A stretch of DNA of 64,000 nt from Paenibacillus sp. JZ16 (GCF_015326965.1 NZ_CP017659.1:6080001-6144000), one strand, 5' to 3'. Shown: positions 9,025 to 18,669, counted from the stretch's first letter. Made by a program: numbers and translations. The notes: generated from the letters alone by a model not told the origin.

Positions 9025-11457
9025 ATGTGTACTTACTTCTTGGGGGCAACCATCCTGGTATTAGTCGTCCTCACCATTACATTCTGGATTTTAATGTTCA
9101 AAAGCGCATATCAGCGGAAGTTAAGCCATCAGGCTTTGGACATGGCCGAAGGCAGATTCCGCTTGCTTGATGATATGCTGCTTACGCTTGATGTGGGTAT
9201 TTGGTCATACGATTTCGGCACAAGGAGTATCCAAAATACTTCTTTGGCTTTTTATAAAATCACAGGTTATTCACATCATGATTTCGCAGGCGGCCTTTCC
9301 TGGGAAACGCTGATCCATCCGGAGGATATGGCGCTGTTCCGATCCTTGGTTGACAAACTTCGACAAGGCGACGCCGTTCATACCGAATACCGAATCATCC
9401 ATGCGGATGGTGATGTTCGCTGGGTTCAGGTAAAGATGATTCCGACGTTGAATGACGCCGGTCAAATGATCCGCACGGATGGCATAGCCGTTGATATTAC
9501 CACCCGCTTCCGCATGGAAGAGGCGCTGTATGATATTACAGAATGCAAGAAGATGGAACAGGCGCTCAAGGAAAGCATGAACCGGTATCGCAGGCTGGTG
9601 GAGTTATCGCCGATTGCCATTGCAGTCTGCAAGGACCGCAAGCTCATGTACGTGAATCCCGCCGGACTTCGGATCCTTGGGGCGGCGGGTCCCGAGAACA
9701 TCCTCGGTACCGATCCTTGGGACTGGGCGCTTGATCCCTATGAGGAGTGGGCCCGCAAACGGTTCGCGCAGCTGATTCGGACAGGGGAAGTTGTTGCCGA
9801 AGAACTATCCATAAGGCGGGTTGACGGAGAGCGGGTCGATGTCGTGGCGACGGCCCTTTATGATGCGCAATCGGACACGATTGAAGTTTTTTTCGAGGAT
9901 ATAACCGCCCGTAAATCAGCGGAAAGGGCCCTTATGGAGAGTGACCGGATCAACCGCCATATTCTGGATATCGCTCCGGTTGCGATGTTCCTGCATTCCG
10001 ATTTTTCTTATATTTATGCGAATCCTGCGGGCTTATCCTTATTGGGAATTACGGACATCGCGCAATTGGACGGCACCTCCTTCCAGGACGTGATTCCTTC
10101 CGACCAGCTCGAGTTTGTGACGTCTGAGGTTGAACATGTGTACGCAAGCGGAAATACCTCGGAGCTCGCCGGCAACAAACTAATTCGGCTGGATGGGACG
10201 ATCATTGATATAGAGGCCATAACGACGCCTATCCCTTATATAGGCCATCATACGGCGCTTACCATTATTCGGGATGTTACGCAGCAGAAGCAGGCCGAAC
10301 GGGAGCGGATTGCGGCAGAAAGGCTTGTCCGGGAGAGCGAGGATCTGTATTTCAGGCTGCAGATGAGCCTGGATCAATTCTCCTCCGATCTTTTCGGGAT
10401 GGTGAAGATCAGTGAATTGAATGCCCGGATCGTACGGGAAATCAAGAAGGTGCTGGGGACGGATCGGGTGAGCCTCATCCAGATAAACCACAACAGTCTG
10501 CATATCAAAATCCAAGGGGGCCATAAAGAGCCGCCACAAGGGGTGATTCGTGCGATCCATACATGCGGTCCAGAGCATATTCCGTTCTGTAAACTGTTTG
10601 AGATGTGTGACGGATATTTTGTCAAGATTGGAGAAATGAACGGGGATAGCAGCATTGTCTGTATTGGCGGCGAGGTTCCCTTGCTCCTGATTCAGGCCCA
10701 AAAAATATGGCTGGAGACCATTACGCGTTATGCAAGTGTTCTGTACGATAACTTCCGCGTCATTGAGGATTTGACGAGGGAACTGGAGAAGCTGGGTTCA
10801 TCCCAGCAGATCATGCCCCTATGGCTGCTGCGACTCATGCTTCATTTATCCGAAAATGAGCGGAAGCGATTGTCCCAGGACCTTCACGATGCCGCGCTTC
10901 AGGAACAGATTATATGGTACAGGAAATTGAATCAGATTACTTCGGATCATGAGCTGCCTGAGGATCTGCGCCCGCAGCTGGAGGAGATTGAGCAGGGGCT
11001 TCTGGATGTCATTTATCAGATTCGAATTACGTGCAACGAGCTTCGTCCCCCGCTGCTGAAGGAGGAGGGGTTGGAACGCTCGCTTGAGGCATTGTTTGAA
11101 TTTACTCAGCTCCGCACCAATTATTCCATACAATTCGACTGCTCAAACTTCGATGATGATATCAGTGACGACCATTTGATCGGACTGTACAGGATTGTCC
11201 AGGAGCTGCTGGCCAATGCAACGAAGCATTCCAACGCAACGGAGGTAAGGCTCCGTTTGTCCACCCAGTCGGATGAAGTCAACCTGAGTTATGAAGACAA
11301 CGGGATTGGGATCGACCCCAGTCAGCAATCGGACCAATTCAACAGCATGGGGATTGGCGGCATGAAAGAGCGAGTCAGGAGCATGAACGGCAAAATCCAG
11401 TTCGACTCGTCGGATAGCGGCGGGTTGGCTGTCTATATATCCATTACGGCAAGGTAA
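9025..11457 (+). CDS. Multi-PAS sensor histidine kinase, HisKA_3 type
   Basis: Sensor kinase of 810 residues. One N-terminal membrane span (about 5-27) is followed by three PAS/PAC modules (about 45-165, 190-300 and 310-430), a GAF-like stretch, then a HisKA_3 dimerisation helix with the phosphoacceptor His in QDLHDAALQEQ and a short HATPase (NATKHSNA, DNGIGI, GGMKERV). This architecture belongs with ComP/DegS/NarX kinases that partner LuxR-type regulators, and one follows 48 bases downstream. AAGGAG at 9006-9011 is 13 bases before ATG, rather far. With one span and three PAS domains, it probably senses a cytoplasmic or redox/small-molecule cue rather than an external pheromone (inference). 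Confidence 0.87.
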   Translation: MCTYFLGATILVLVVLTITFWILMFKSAYQRKLSHQALDMAEGRFRLLDDMLLTLDVGIWSYDFGTRSIQNTSLAFYKITGYSHHDFAGGLSWETLIHPEDMALFRSLVDKLRQGDAVHTEYRIIHADGDVRWVQVKMIPTLNDAGQMIRTDGIAVDITTRFRMEEALYDITECKKMEQALKESMNRYRRLVELSPIAIAVCKDRKLMYVNPAGLRILGAAGPENILGTDPWDWALDPYEEWARKRFAQLIRTGEVVAEELSIRRVDGERVDVVATALYDAQSDTIEVFFEDITARKSAERALMESDRINRHILDIAPVAMFLHSDFSYIYANPAGLSLLGITDIAQLDGTSFQDVIPSDQLEFVTSEVEHVYASGNTSELAGNKLIRLDGTIIDIEAITTPIPYIGHHTALTIIRDVTQQKQAERERIAAERLVRESEDLYFRLQMSLDQFSSDLFGMVKISELNARIVREIKKVLGTDRVSLIQINHNSLHIKIQGGHKEPPQGVIRAIHTCGPEHIPFCKLFEMCDGYFVKIGEMNGDSSIVCIGGEVPLLLIQAQKIWLETITRYASVLYDNFRVIEDLTRELEKLGSSQQIMPLWLLRLMLHLSENERKRLSQDLHDAALQEQIIWYRKLNQITSDHELPEDLRPQLEEIEQGLLDVIYQIRITCNELRPPLLKEEGLERSLEALFEFTQLRTNYSIQFDCSNFDDDISDDHLIGLYRIVQELLANATKHSNATEVRLRLSTQSDEVNLSYEDNGIGIDPSQQSDQFNSMGIGGMKERVRSMNGKIQFDSSDSGGLAVYISITAR

Positions 11458-11504
11458 TTCGCCGTCAGTGAAGCAAGCAAGATACCAGGCTGAAGGAGTC
11501 ATGA

Positions 11505-12176
11505 GTGACGATGATCGAAATTTTATTGGTGGATGACCATCCCTCGGTGATGGAGGGAACCAAGGTTCTGCTTGAGCAGGAAAAGGATATGTTCGTGAAG
11601 CTTGCCAATACGCCGGAGCGGGCACTGGAGCTGGTGAGCGCGCTGCATTTTGACGTGATGCTGATTGATATGCATATGCCGGGCATGAACGGAATTGATT
11701 TGGCCAAGCAGATCCTCCGGATTGCTCCGGACGCGGTAATGCTGATTTATACGGGCTTTGAAGTCAGCAATCATTTTAATTTGATTATGGAGGCCGGACT
11801 GGCTGGATTTGTCTCGAAAACGTCGGGCAAAGAGCAGCTGGTAACGGCTGTTCGGTGTGCGCTGCGAGGAGAGGTCGTTCTGCCGTTGACACTCGTGAAG
11901 CAGCTCCGCCGCGTTACCGCAAATGGTCCGGAACGGACAGCAGGCGCGCCGGCAGCCCAGTCTATAACCGATAAAGAATATAGTATTCTCAAGGAAATCG
12001 CTCGCGGAAAGAGCAACAAAGAGATTGCGGGGACGGTGATCATGAGCCAGCGTTCACTCGAGTACTGCTTAACCAATCTCTTTCAAAAGTTGAATGTGAA
12101 GTCACGTATAGAAGCTGCCCTGAAGGCAAAGCAAATGGGAATCCTCTCGGATTCGGATTTTGTCCAGATAAGCTGA
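11505..12176 (+). CDS. LuxR/NarL-family response regulator (ComA-like)
   Basis: Response regulator of 223 residues, cognate to the preceding kinase. The receiver has acidic pair DD in LLVDDHPS, phosphoacceptor Asp in LIDMHMPGMNG and Lys in FVSKTSG. The C-terminal HTH contains EIARGKSNKEIA and LNVKSRIEAA. AGGAG at 11494-11498 is 6 bases before GTG at 11505; an internal ATG at 11511 is possible. Targets are unknown. Confidence 0.88.
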   Translation: MTMIEILLVDDHPSVMEGTKVLLEQEKDMFVKLANTPERALELVSALHFDVMLIDMHMPGMNGIDLAKQILRIAPDAVMLIYTGFEVSNHFNLIMEAGLAGFVSKTSGKEQLVTAVRCALRGEVVLPLTLVKQLRRVTANGPERTAGAPAAQSITDKEYSILKEIARGKSNKEIAGTVIMSQRSLEYCLTNLFQKLNVKSRIEAALKAKQMGILSDSDFVQIS

Positions 12177-12283
12177 TAGAAGGTTTACTCTTTTTTTCGT
12201 TTCAGATCATGAAGCAATGCATCCTTCGATATGATTTTAGGTGAATTCGCAATCATTCGACAACAATCGCAGGGCGGCCCGCA

Positions 12284-12313
12284 AAATTCTTGCGTGCTCA
12301 CGCAAGAGAATTT
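12284..12313. repeat. Inverted repeat in the gap after the response regulator
   Basis: CTTGCGTG-CT-CACGCAAG is a perfect 8-bp inverted repeat flanked by A/T-rich, partly complementary AAATT and GAATTT. It lies between the response regulator and the small gene before the chemoreceptor. No T-tract follows, so an operator is as likely as a terminator. The rest of 12177-12396 shows only possible promoter-like A/T tracts. Confidence 0.4.
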
Positions 12314-12396
12314 CGGTTACGAACGGTATGTAAGTGTATATGCTTATGTTACTGGATGGATATAGTCTGTTAGTAGGAAGGGTGGTTACTTGCGGC

Positions 12397-12519
12397 ATGA
12401 CAAAGGACCTATTTGAATATGGTGTCGATGACCTCTTGTCACCGGAAGAGATTGAAGAGGTTTTGGCGCAGCTTGAAGAAGAATGGAATGAATTTAACAG
12501 CCGGAAGAAGCGAGGGTGA
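12397..12519 (+). CDS. Small acidic protein preceding the chemoreceptor
   Basis: Predicted 40-residue protein beginning MTKDLFEYGVDDLLSPEEIE and ending in a basic tail (SRKKRG). It is mostly helical and acidic. Its stop overlaps the ribosome binding site of the next gene, suggesting translational coupling. The frame is open upstream to GTG 12334, so a longer form up to 61 residues is possible. No strong ribosome binding site was found for any of the starts. I do not recognise a family. Confidence 0.4.
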   Translation: MTKDLFEYGVDDLLSPEEIEEVLAQLEEEWNEFNSRKKRG

Positions 12520-12525
12520 CTCATA

Positions 12526-14523
12526 ATGAAACGATTGAAGTCTTTGAAATCTCTGTTTGCAATGAAACTCCAGAGTCGTATGCTGCTTGTCATTTTGGGG
12601 TCGATCACGATTTTTCTAGCTGTCATGATGACTTATATCAGCATGACTACAACGGAGGAGGCTCTGGATTCGGCCAAGACGCTCGCGGTGACAACGAGTG
12701 AGAAGATTGGCGCTCTGGTACAAGCAGAGCTCGACGATGTGATGAACTCCGCACGTACATTGGCTGTAAGCTTTGTTGGAATGAAGGAGAGCGACACCAC
12801 GAATCGCTCAGCCGTTAATGAAATATTGAGACGAAATCTGGAAGACAATCCTTCCTGGAAAGGGATCTGGACCTTATGGGAGCCGGATGCCTTTGATGGC
12901 CAGGATAACGAATACAGAAACAAACAGGGCAGTGACCATACGGGGCGAATGATGTCTTACTGGGCAAGAACGGAATCCGGCCTGGAACGTTCCGTCATCG
13001 AGGATTACGAGCACGAAGGGGAAGGTGACTTCTATCTCCTGGCGAAGAACAGCGGCAAGGAAATCATTATGGATCCGTACGTCTTCAAAGTAGGCAACGA
13101 AGATGTCATGATGACATCGCTCGTTGTTCCGATTATCGATAACGGCAAGACCGTCGGCGTGGTTGGCGTCGATATTTCCCTGGCGCATTTGCAAAGCATA
13201 ATGGAGCAGTTCCGATTGTTCGATACGGGTTATGCTCATATCTATTCGAATACCGGCGTGATCGTAACGTCCCCGGAGGACGGATTGATGGGGCAGACGC
13301 TTGAGAAGGCATATCCTGGCAAGACGGTTCCTCTTATACTGGATGCGATTCGGGAAGGGGATGTCTATACCGAAGAAGATGCCGAGCTGTACAAGCTGTA
13401 TACGCCCATTAAGACCGGATTGACGGAAACGCCATGGTCTGCCGCTATCATTATCCCGATGGATGAGATTACGGCGAAGTCGGATGCACTGATCATCTCC
13501 ATTATCGTTGCTGGTGCAGCCACCTTGGTAGCTATGGCAGCTGTCGTAGTCCTGTTAACGAGATCCATCGTGAAGCCGTTGGGCGTTTCCGTTTCTATCG
13601 GCGAGTTCATGTCGAAGGGAGACTTCACGCAGGAGGTTCCTGCGGCTTATCTTCGCAGAGCCGACGAAATCGGCACATTGTCCCGTGTATTTGCGCAGCT
13701 GCTGGAGAGCATGCGGGAGATGATCGGCAGAGTGAACATGAACGCATCATCGGTAGCCGCCGCTTCACAGCAGCTGTCAGCTGGTGCCGAGGAACTGGCT
13801 GTTGGGAGCAGCAGTCAGGCTGAATCCGTGCAGACCGTCAGTGAGTTGTTCCATGAATGGTCGAATGCCATCAATTCGGTTGCAAGCGACGCCTCGGCAG
13901 CATCCGAGCTTGTAAATCAGACCTCCGGTATTGCAACGGAAGGCAGCGGCATCGTCCAGCAATCGGTGGAAGGCATGAATCGGGTACGGGATCAGGTTGC
14001 CAAACTCGAAGCGGACTCCCAGCGGATCGGTGAGATCATCGAGGTCATCGACGATATCGCCAAGCAGACCAACCTGCTTGCCCTTAATGCGACGATCGAG
14101 GCTGCTCGGGCCGGCGATCAAGGAAGAGGCTTCGCCGTGGTGGCGGATGAAGTGCGTAAGCTGGCCGAACGCAGTGGAGGGGCCACGAAGCAGATTGCCG
14201 ATATCATCAAGGGCATGCAGAAGAATACGGCCGATAGCGTGGAGGCGGTGAATCAAGGCGTCATCCACACGGAAAAAGCCGGGGAAGCTTTTGCCTACAT
14301 TACAAGCATGGTGAATGAATCGGCGGGCAAAGTGATGGATATTGCAGCAGCCAGCGAGGAGCAGGCAGCCCAGGCTGCCGAGGTGGCAAGCGCCATTGAG
14401 ACGATATCTTCGTCGACGGAGGAAACGGCGGCTACAAGCGAGGAATCGGCTGCAACGGCACAATCGCTTGCCGAGCTTGCCGAAGAGCTGAACCATACCG
14501 TATCGGCCTTCAAAATCTCGTAG
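12526..14523 (+). CDS. Methyl-accepting chemotaxis protein
   Basis: Transmembrane chemoreceptor of 665 residues. The first span is about 18-38, with an extracellular double-CACHE-like sensor to about 315, a second span about 325-347, a HAMP linker and a long cytoplasmic helical bundle. The signalling tip contains IDDIAKQTNLLALNATIEA and FAVVADEVRKLAERS, the CheA/CheW-binding region of the family. Methylation-type Glu/Gln stretches flank it (SSSTEETAATSEESAAT). dCACHE receptors usually bind amino acids or small organic acids; the ligand here is unknown. Start ATG 12526 has CGAGGGTGA upstream. Confidence 0.92.
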   Translation: MKRLKSLKSLFAMKLQSRMLLVILGSITIFLAVMMTYISMTTTEEALDSAKTLAVTTSEKIGALVQAELDDVMNSARTLAVSFVGMKESDTTNRSAVNEILRRNLEDNPSWKGIWTLWEPDAFDGQDNEYRNKQGSDHTGRMMSYWARTESGLERSVIEDYEHEGEGDFYLLAKNSGKEIIMDPYVFKVGNEDVMMTSLVVPIIDNGKTVGVVGVDISLAHLQSIMEQFRLFDTGYAHIYSNTGVIVTSPEDGLMGQTLEKAYPGKTVPLILDAIREGDVYTEEDAELYKLYTPIKTGLTETPWSAAIIIPMDEITAKSDALIISIIVAGAATLVAMAAVVVLLTRSIVKPLGVSVSIGEFMSKGDFTQEVPAAYLRRADEIGTLSRVFAQLLESMREMIGRVNMNASSVAAASQQLSAGAEELAVGSSSQAESVQTVSELFHEWSNAINSVASDASAASELVNQTSGIATEGSGIVQQSVEGMNRVRDQVAKLEADSQRIGEIIEVIDDIAKQTNLLALNATIEAARAGDQGRGFAVVADEVRKLAERSGGATKQIADIIKGMQKNTADSVEAVNQGVIHTEKAGEAFAYITSMVNESAGKVMDIAAASEEQAAQAAEVASAIETISSSTEETAATSEESAATAQSLAELAEELNHTVSAFKIS

Positions 14524-14544
14524 CACCACTGGCATATTGATGAT

Positions 14545-14573
14545 AAGCTTGGCCTAAGGGCCAGGCTTTTTTT
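14545..14573 (+). terminator. Intrinsic terminator of the chemoreceptor gene
   Basis: AGCTTGGCC-TAAG-GGCCAGGCT followed by seven T residues, 22 bases after the stop codon. Confidence 0.88.
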
Positions 14574-14705
14574 CATGCAAGGCATTGGCGGCCTGCTATC
14601 GCAAGAAAAACTACTTCTAACCGCGGTCTGTTTTTTGTAAGGACGTCGATAGATGTTTTTATATGAATTGGAACTCCGTAATGCTTGGACAAAGGAGGAA
14701 AACGT

Positions 14706-15626
14706 GTGAATGGCAGCTTGTTTCAGCAGATGTTAGAAGAGGGGGATTACGTCCCGCGCTTTTACGCCTATTACTATAAGCAGTGGATGGATTATGAAAT
14801 GCCTTACCATCAGCATGATTCAACCGAAATTATGTATATGATCTCAGGGGTATGCCGGATTGACGTGAAGGTAGGCGATACGGAAAAGAGTCTCACGCTG
14901 AAAAAAGGGGAGTTTATGGTATTGGATGCCGATGTCCCGCATCGGTTAATCGTTGAGCAGGCGGCCTCCTGCCGAATGCTGAATGTGGAATTCGGGTTTA
15001 TGGAAACTGAAGGAAGGTCACTTTCTCTTAGGCAGATTGCCCGGGAGGAGCAAGAGGTATCTTTTCTGTTGAATCGGCCGTTTCCCTACTTGGTGTTAGT
15101 GGATCAAGAGGAGGTATATCCGGTGTTAAGGAGCCTCGTCCTTGAACTTGATCAAAGAGGGACTGAGGGCAGAATGATGACGCATATGCTGTTTATTCAG
15201 CTGCTTGTATGCATCGCCCGGCTGTATGATGAAAGGGAACGTAGCGAAATGCAGCAGAGCGAGTTCTACATTAAACGAAGCGTCGATTTCTTGCATCAGA
15301 ACTATGACCGCAATATTCAGGTGAAAGACGTTGCCGCTGAGGTGAATCTGCATCCCGGCTACTTGCATCGAGTATTCCGCAGAGGGACGGGCAGAACAAT
15401 AACCGAGTATCTGACCATGATTCGAATGGAAAAGGCCAAAATGCTGCTGGAGCAGACGGATATCCCCATCCATGAAATATCGGATTATGTGGGTGTTGGC
15501 AGCAGACAGTATTTTCATATGTTGTTCAAGAAGTATGCGGACACCACGCCGGTGGAATATCGGCTGCGGAAGGACCGCAATGCCTGGAAATACGGTGATC
15601 AGGATGCCGGAGCAGATAAGAAGTGA
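14706..15626 (+). CDS. AraC-family regulator with cupin sensor domain
   Basis: Regulator of 306 residues. The N-terminal cupin (about 20-120) has PYHQHDSTEIMYMISG and a later DVPHR, suited to sugar sensing. The C-terminal double HTH (about 195-295) includes VAAEVNLHPGYLHRVFRR and ISDYVGVGSRQYFHMLFKK. GTG at 14706 was chosen because AAAGGAGG at 14691-14698 sits 7 bases before it; the frame opens earlier at TTG 14685. It lies just upstream of, and codirectional with, the second GH4 gene, about 107 bases apart, so it is the likely activator of that gene and perhaps of the whole alpha-glycoside locus (inference). Confidence 0.85.
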   Translation: MNGSLFQQMLEEGDYVPRFYAYYYKQWMDYEMPYHQHDSTEIMYMISGVCRIDVKVGDTEKSLTLKKGEFMVLDADVPHRLIVEQAASCRMLNVEFGFMETEGRSLSLRQIAREEQEVSFLLNRPFPYLVLVDQEEVYPVLRSLVLELDQRGTEGRMMTHMLFIQLLVCIARLYDERERSEMQQSEFYIKRSVDFLHQNYDRNIQVKDVAAEVNLHPGYLHRVFRRGTGRTITEYLTMIRMEKAKMLLEQTDIPIHEISDYVGVGSRQYFHMLFKKYADTTPVEYRLRKDRNAWKYGDQDAGADKK

Positions 15627-15663
15627 GGATTTTTGACTCAGAAGAGTTCAAGAGGTCATAATT

Positions 15664-15678
15664 TTGATAACGCTTTCT
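15664..15678 (+). promoter_or_regulatory. cre-like site upstream of the second GH4 gene
   Basis: TTGATAACGCTTTCT matches WTGNAANCGNWNNCW except for T at the first A. It lies 56 bases before the start codon, in the gap after the AraC gene, and could be a CcpA site or an operator of that regulator. Confidence 0.5.
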
Positions 15679-15733
15679 ACCACTTGATTGTTACAATAAC
15701 TACAATCTAATTTGCAGCTAAGGAGTGGATAGA

Positions 15734-17239
15734 ATGTCATTTAAGGTTGCTTTTATCGGAGCGGGAAGCATCGGCTTTACCCGGGGAATTCTGCGTGACT
15801 TGTTGACTGTACCGGAGTTTAGGGATATCGAGGTCGCATTCACCGACATCAGCCAGCATAACCTGGATATGGTCACGGAATTGTGTCAGCGGGACATTAT
15901 CGAGAATGGGCTGTCGATTGCGATTCAGTCCACCACGGATCGACGACAAGCCCTGCAGAATGCCAAATATGTCATCTGCACCATTCGCGTGGGTGGATTG
16001 GAGGCGTTTCGCACGGATGTGGACATTCCGCTGAAATACGGCATCGATCAGTGCGTAGGCGACACGCTCTGTGCAGGCGGCATTATGTATGGCCAGCGGG
16101 GAATCCCCGAGATGCTGAACATTTGCCGGGATATTCGCGAGGTGAGCGCGCCAGATGCACTGCTGCTGAACTATTCGAACCCGATGGCTATGCTGACATG
16201 GGCATGCAATCAGTATGGCGGCGTGCGGACGATTGGTTTATGTCATGGCGTGCAGCATGGGCATCACCAAATCGCCGAGGTGTACGGTCTAAAGAAACGG
16301 GAGGTCGATATTGTCTGTGCCGGAATTAACCATCAGACTTGGTATATTCAAGCCTCGCATCAAGGCAAGGATTTGACGGCTGGACTGCTGGATGCGTTCG
16401 AACGGCATCCGGAGTACAGCAGGACTGAGAAGGTTCGCATCGATATGCTGCGACGTTTTGGGTATTACAGCACCGAGTCCAACGGCCATCTAAGCGAATA
16501 TGTTCCTTGGTACCGTAAACGGCCGGAGGAAATTACGGAGTGGATCGACCTCAGCAGCTGGATAAACGGAGAGACGGGCGGATATTTGCGAGTCTGTACC
16601 GAGGGACGCAACTGGTTCGAGACCGATTTCCCGAACTGGATGAAAGATCCGGCTATGGAGTACACGCCGGAGCAACGAGGAGAGGAACATGGCTCCTACA
16701 TTATTGAAGGCTTGGAAACCGGCCGGGTATACCGGGGCCATTTTAATGTGGTGAATCAGGGCATTATCTCCAATCTGCCGGATGATGCAATCATTGAGGC
16801 GCCGGGTTACGTGGACCGCAACGGCATTTCCATGCCGCATGTAGGGAATTTGCCGTTAGGGCCGGCTGCCGTGTGCAACGCAAGCATATCCGTGCAACGG
16901 CTAGCGGTTGAAGCGGCGGTTCACGGAGATGACAAGCTGCTTCGTCAGGCATTTATGATGGATCCGCTGGTCGGTGCGGTATGTAATCCGAAGGAAATTT
17001 GGCAGCTGGTCGATGAAATGCTGGTAGCCGGTGAAGCCTGGCTCCCTCAGTATGCGGCTTCGATCGCTGAAGCGAAGGCACGGCTAACATCTGACAATCT
17101 GATACCCACCCGTCCGTATGAAGGAGCAGCGAGACTCAAGGTGAAGACGGTGGAGGAGATGCAGCTCGACCGGGAGAAGGCGAACAAAAACGCAGGTGAA
17201 TCCGACAAAGGGAAGGATCGCGAAAAAACGTTAAGCTGA
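15734..17239 (+). CDS. GH4 glycosidase of the CHG subgroup, possible alpha-uronidase
   Basis: NAD+/Mn2+-dependent family 4 glycosidase of about 501 residues, cytoplasmic. Dinucleotide-binding GAGSIGFTRG is at the N terminus. Metal ligands are Cys170 in GLCHGVQ and His200 in GINHQTW, with NYSNPM between them. The residue after CH is Gly, the pattern linked within GH4 to alpha-glucuronidase/alpha-galacturonidase members, unlike the CHSV of the alpha-galactosidase at 250. Assignment to an alpha-galactosidase or alpha-glucosidase is the alternative. AGGAG at 15721-15725 fits ATG at 15734. The C terminus carries a charged Lys/Glu-rich tail of about 35 residues beyond the catalytic fold. Confidence 0.8.
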   Translation: MSFKVAFIGAGSIGFTRGILRDLLTVPEFRDIEVAFTDISQHNLDMVTELCQRDIIENGLSIAIQSTTDRRQALQNAKYVICTIRVGGLEAFRTDVDIPLKYGIDQCVGDTLCAGGIMYGQRGIPEMLNICRDIREVSAPDALLLNYSNPMAMLTWACNQYGGVRTIGLCHGVQHGHHQIAEVYGLKKREVDIVCAGINHQTWYIQASHQGKDLTAGLLDAFERHPEYSRTEKVRIDMLRRFGYYSTESNGHLSEYVPWYRKRPEEITEWIDLSSWINGETGGYLRVCTEGRNWFETDFPNWMKDPAMEYTPEQRGEEHGSYIIEGLETGRVYRGHFNVVNQGIISNLPDDAIIEAPGYVDRNGISMPHVGNLPLGPAAVCNASISVQRLAVEAAVHGDDKLLRQAFMMDPLVGAVCNPKEIWQLVDEMLVAGEAWLPQYAASIAEAKARLTSDNLIPTRPYEGAARLKVKTVEEMQLDREKANKNAGESDKGKDREKTLS

Positions 17240-17304
17240 TTGCGCATTAACGAAGGTGTCAAACAATAGAAATACTTATGGTTTCATGAATGCGTATTAT
17301 ACAA

Positions 17305-17372
17305 ACACTTGGGCGAGGATGATATAACGGACAAAAATCCGTTATAATTCCTCTGCCAGAAGTGTTTTTTTT
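17305..17372 (+). terminator. Long intrinsic terminator after the GH4 gene
   Basis: A nested hairpin: ACACTT pairs with AAGTGT outside, GAGGA with TCCTC in the middle, and ATAACGGA with TCCGTTAT inside around a CAAAAA loop. Eight T residues follow at once. It accounts for most of the 286-base gap before alanine dehydrogenase; the remainder (17373-17525) should hold the ald promoter. Confidence 0.85.
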
Positions 17373-17525
17373 CTGCATACGGTTCATCTTTCACCTGCAT
17401 ATACTACGGATACATAGATATAAATTCGGATGGACAATCCCATACCTTAGACAGGTACACAGTTTGGGTAAAAATGGTTACAATTCAATTAGATAGGCAA
17501 AGCTCACCATTAAGGAGGCATGGGG

Positions 17526-18644
17526 ATGATCATTGGGGTTCCCAAAGAAATCAAAAATAACGAGAGCCGTGTAGGCATGACGCCGGGTACGGTCGTCAGT
17601 TTCAGGAATGCCGGGCACGAAGTGCTTGTTCAATCCGGGGCAGGCCTTGGGATCGGATTTACGGATGAAGCTTACAGAGCGGCTGGAGCCAAGGTGGTTG
17701 CTTCGGCTGCCGAAGCGTGGAAAGCCGAGATGGTTGTGAAGGTGAAGGAACCCCTGCAAGAGGAGTATGAATACTTTCAAGAGGATATGATCCTATATAC
17801 GTATCTGCACTTGGCCCCCGAGCCGGAACTGACCAAAGCACTGGTCGACCGTAAGGTGAGTGCCGTTGCTTATGAAACGATACAATTAACGGATGGCAGC
17901 TTGCCGCTGCTGACACCGATGAGTGAAGTGGCAGGAAGAATGTCCATCCAAATCGGGGCGCATTTCCTGGAAAAAGCACATGGCGGCAAGGGTGTCCTTC
18001 TAAGCGGCGTACCTGGAGTCGCCCCGGGTAAGGTTACCGTTATCGGCGGCGGCATCGTTGGCACCAATGCGGCAAGAATTGCGCTGGGACTCGGTGCGGA
18101 CGTCAGCATCCTCGATATTAATCCCGCCCGACTTCGTCAACTGGATGATCTTTTCCAAGGGCGGGTCAAAACGATTATGTCCGATCCGTATCATATTGCG
18201 GAAACGGTGAAGGCTGCCGACCTTGTCGTGGGTGCGGTATTAATCCCCGGTGCAAGGGCTCCTCGCCTCGTAACGGAAGAGATGGTAAAAGAGATGAGCC
18301 CGGGATCGGTCATCGTGGATGTGGCAATTGACCAAGGAGGCTCGATCGAGACGATCGACCGGATCACCACGCATGATAATCCGACTTATGAAAAGCATGG
18401 CGTTATTCATTATGCGGTAGCCAACATGCCGGGCGCCGTAGCCAGAACCTCCACCATGGCACTGACCAATGTAACGGCACCGTATGGGTTGAGAATAGCA
18501 AGTAAAGGGCTCCGGTCTGCCGCTCGTCATGATAAAGCGCTTGCCAAGGGCATCAATGTCATCGAGGGCAAGGTAACCTATGAAGCGGTTGCGGCGGCTC
18601 ATGGTTATGCGTATACCAGCATTGACGATTATTTGCTGGCATAG
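17526..18644 (+). CDS. ald: Alanine dehydrogenase
   Basis: Catalyses reversible NAD-dependent deamination of L-alanine to pyruvate, an enzyme important for alanine use and sporulation in bacilli. The 372-residue protein starts [16 protein letters not shown], the family N terminus. The catalytic region includes VVKVKEP and YTYLHLAPE, and the Rossmann turn is [23 protein letters not shown] at 17526 was chosen over ATG 17520 because AAGGAGG ends only a base or two before the latter. It is a single gene preceded by a strong terminator. Confidence 0.95.
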   Translation: MIIGVPKEIKNNESRVGMTPGTVVSFRNAGHEVLVQSGAGLGIGFTDEAYRAAGAKVVASAAEAWKAEMVVKVKEPLQEEYEYFQEDMILYTYLHLAPEPELTKALVDRKVSAVAYETIQLTDGSLPLLTPMSEVAGRMSIQIGAHFLEKAHGGKGVLLSGVPGVAPGKVTVIGGGIVGTNAARIALGLGADVSILDINPARLRQLDDLFQGRVKTIMSDPYHIAETVKAADLVVGAVLIPGARAPRLVTEEMVKEMSPGSVIVDVAIDQGGSIETIDRITTHDNPTYEKHGVIHYAVANMPGAVARTSTMALTNVTAPYGLRIASKGLRSAARHDKALAKGINVIEGKVTYEAVAAAHGYAYTSIDDYLLA

Positions 18645-18669
18645 CGATAACAAGTTTTACAGCATGCAG

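Noticed and set aside
9025..12176. ComP-ComA quorum-sensing pair
   Set aside because: The kinase has one span and several PAS domains instead of a multi-span pheromone receptor, and no comQ/comX lies beside it, so I call it only ComP/ComA-like.
13777..14535. 252-codon minus-strand frame under the chemoreceptor signalling domain
   Set aside because: It mirrors the repetitive Ala/Glu-rich coding sequence on the plus strand and has no start signals.
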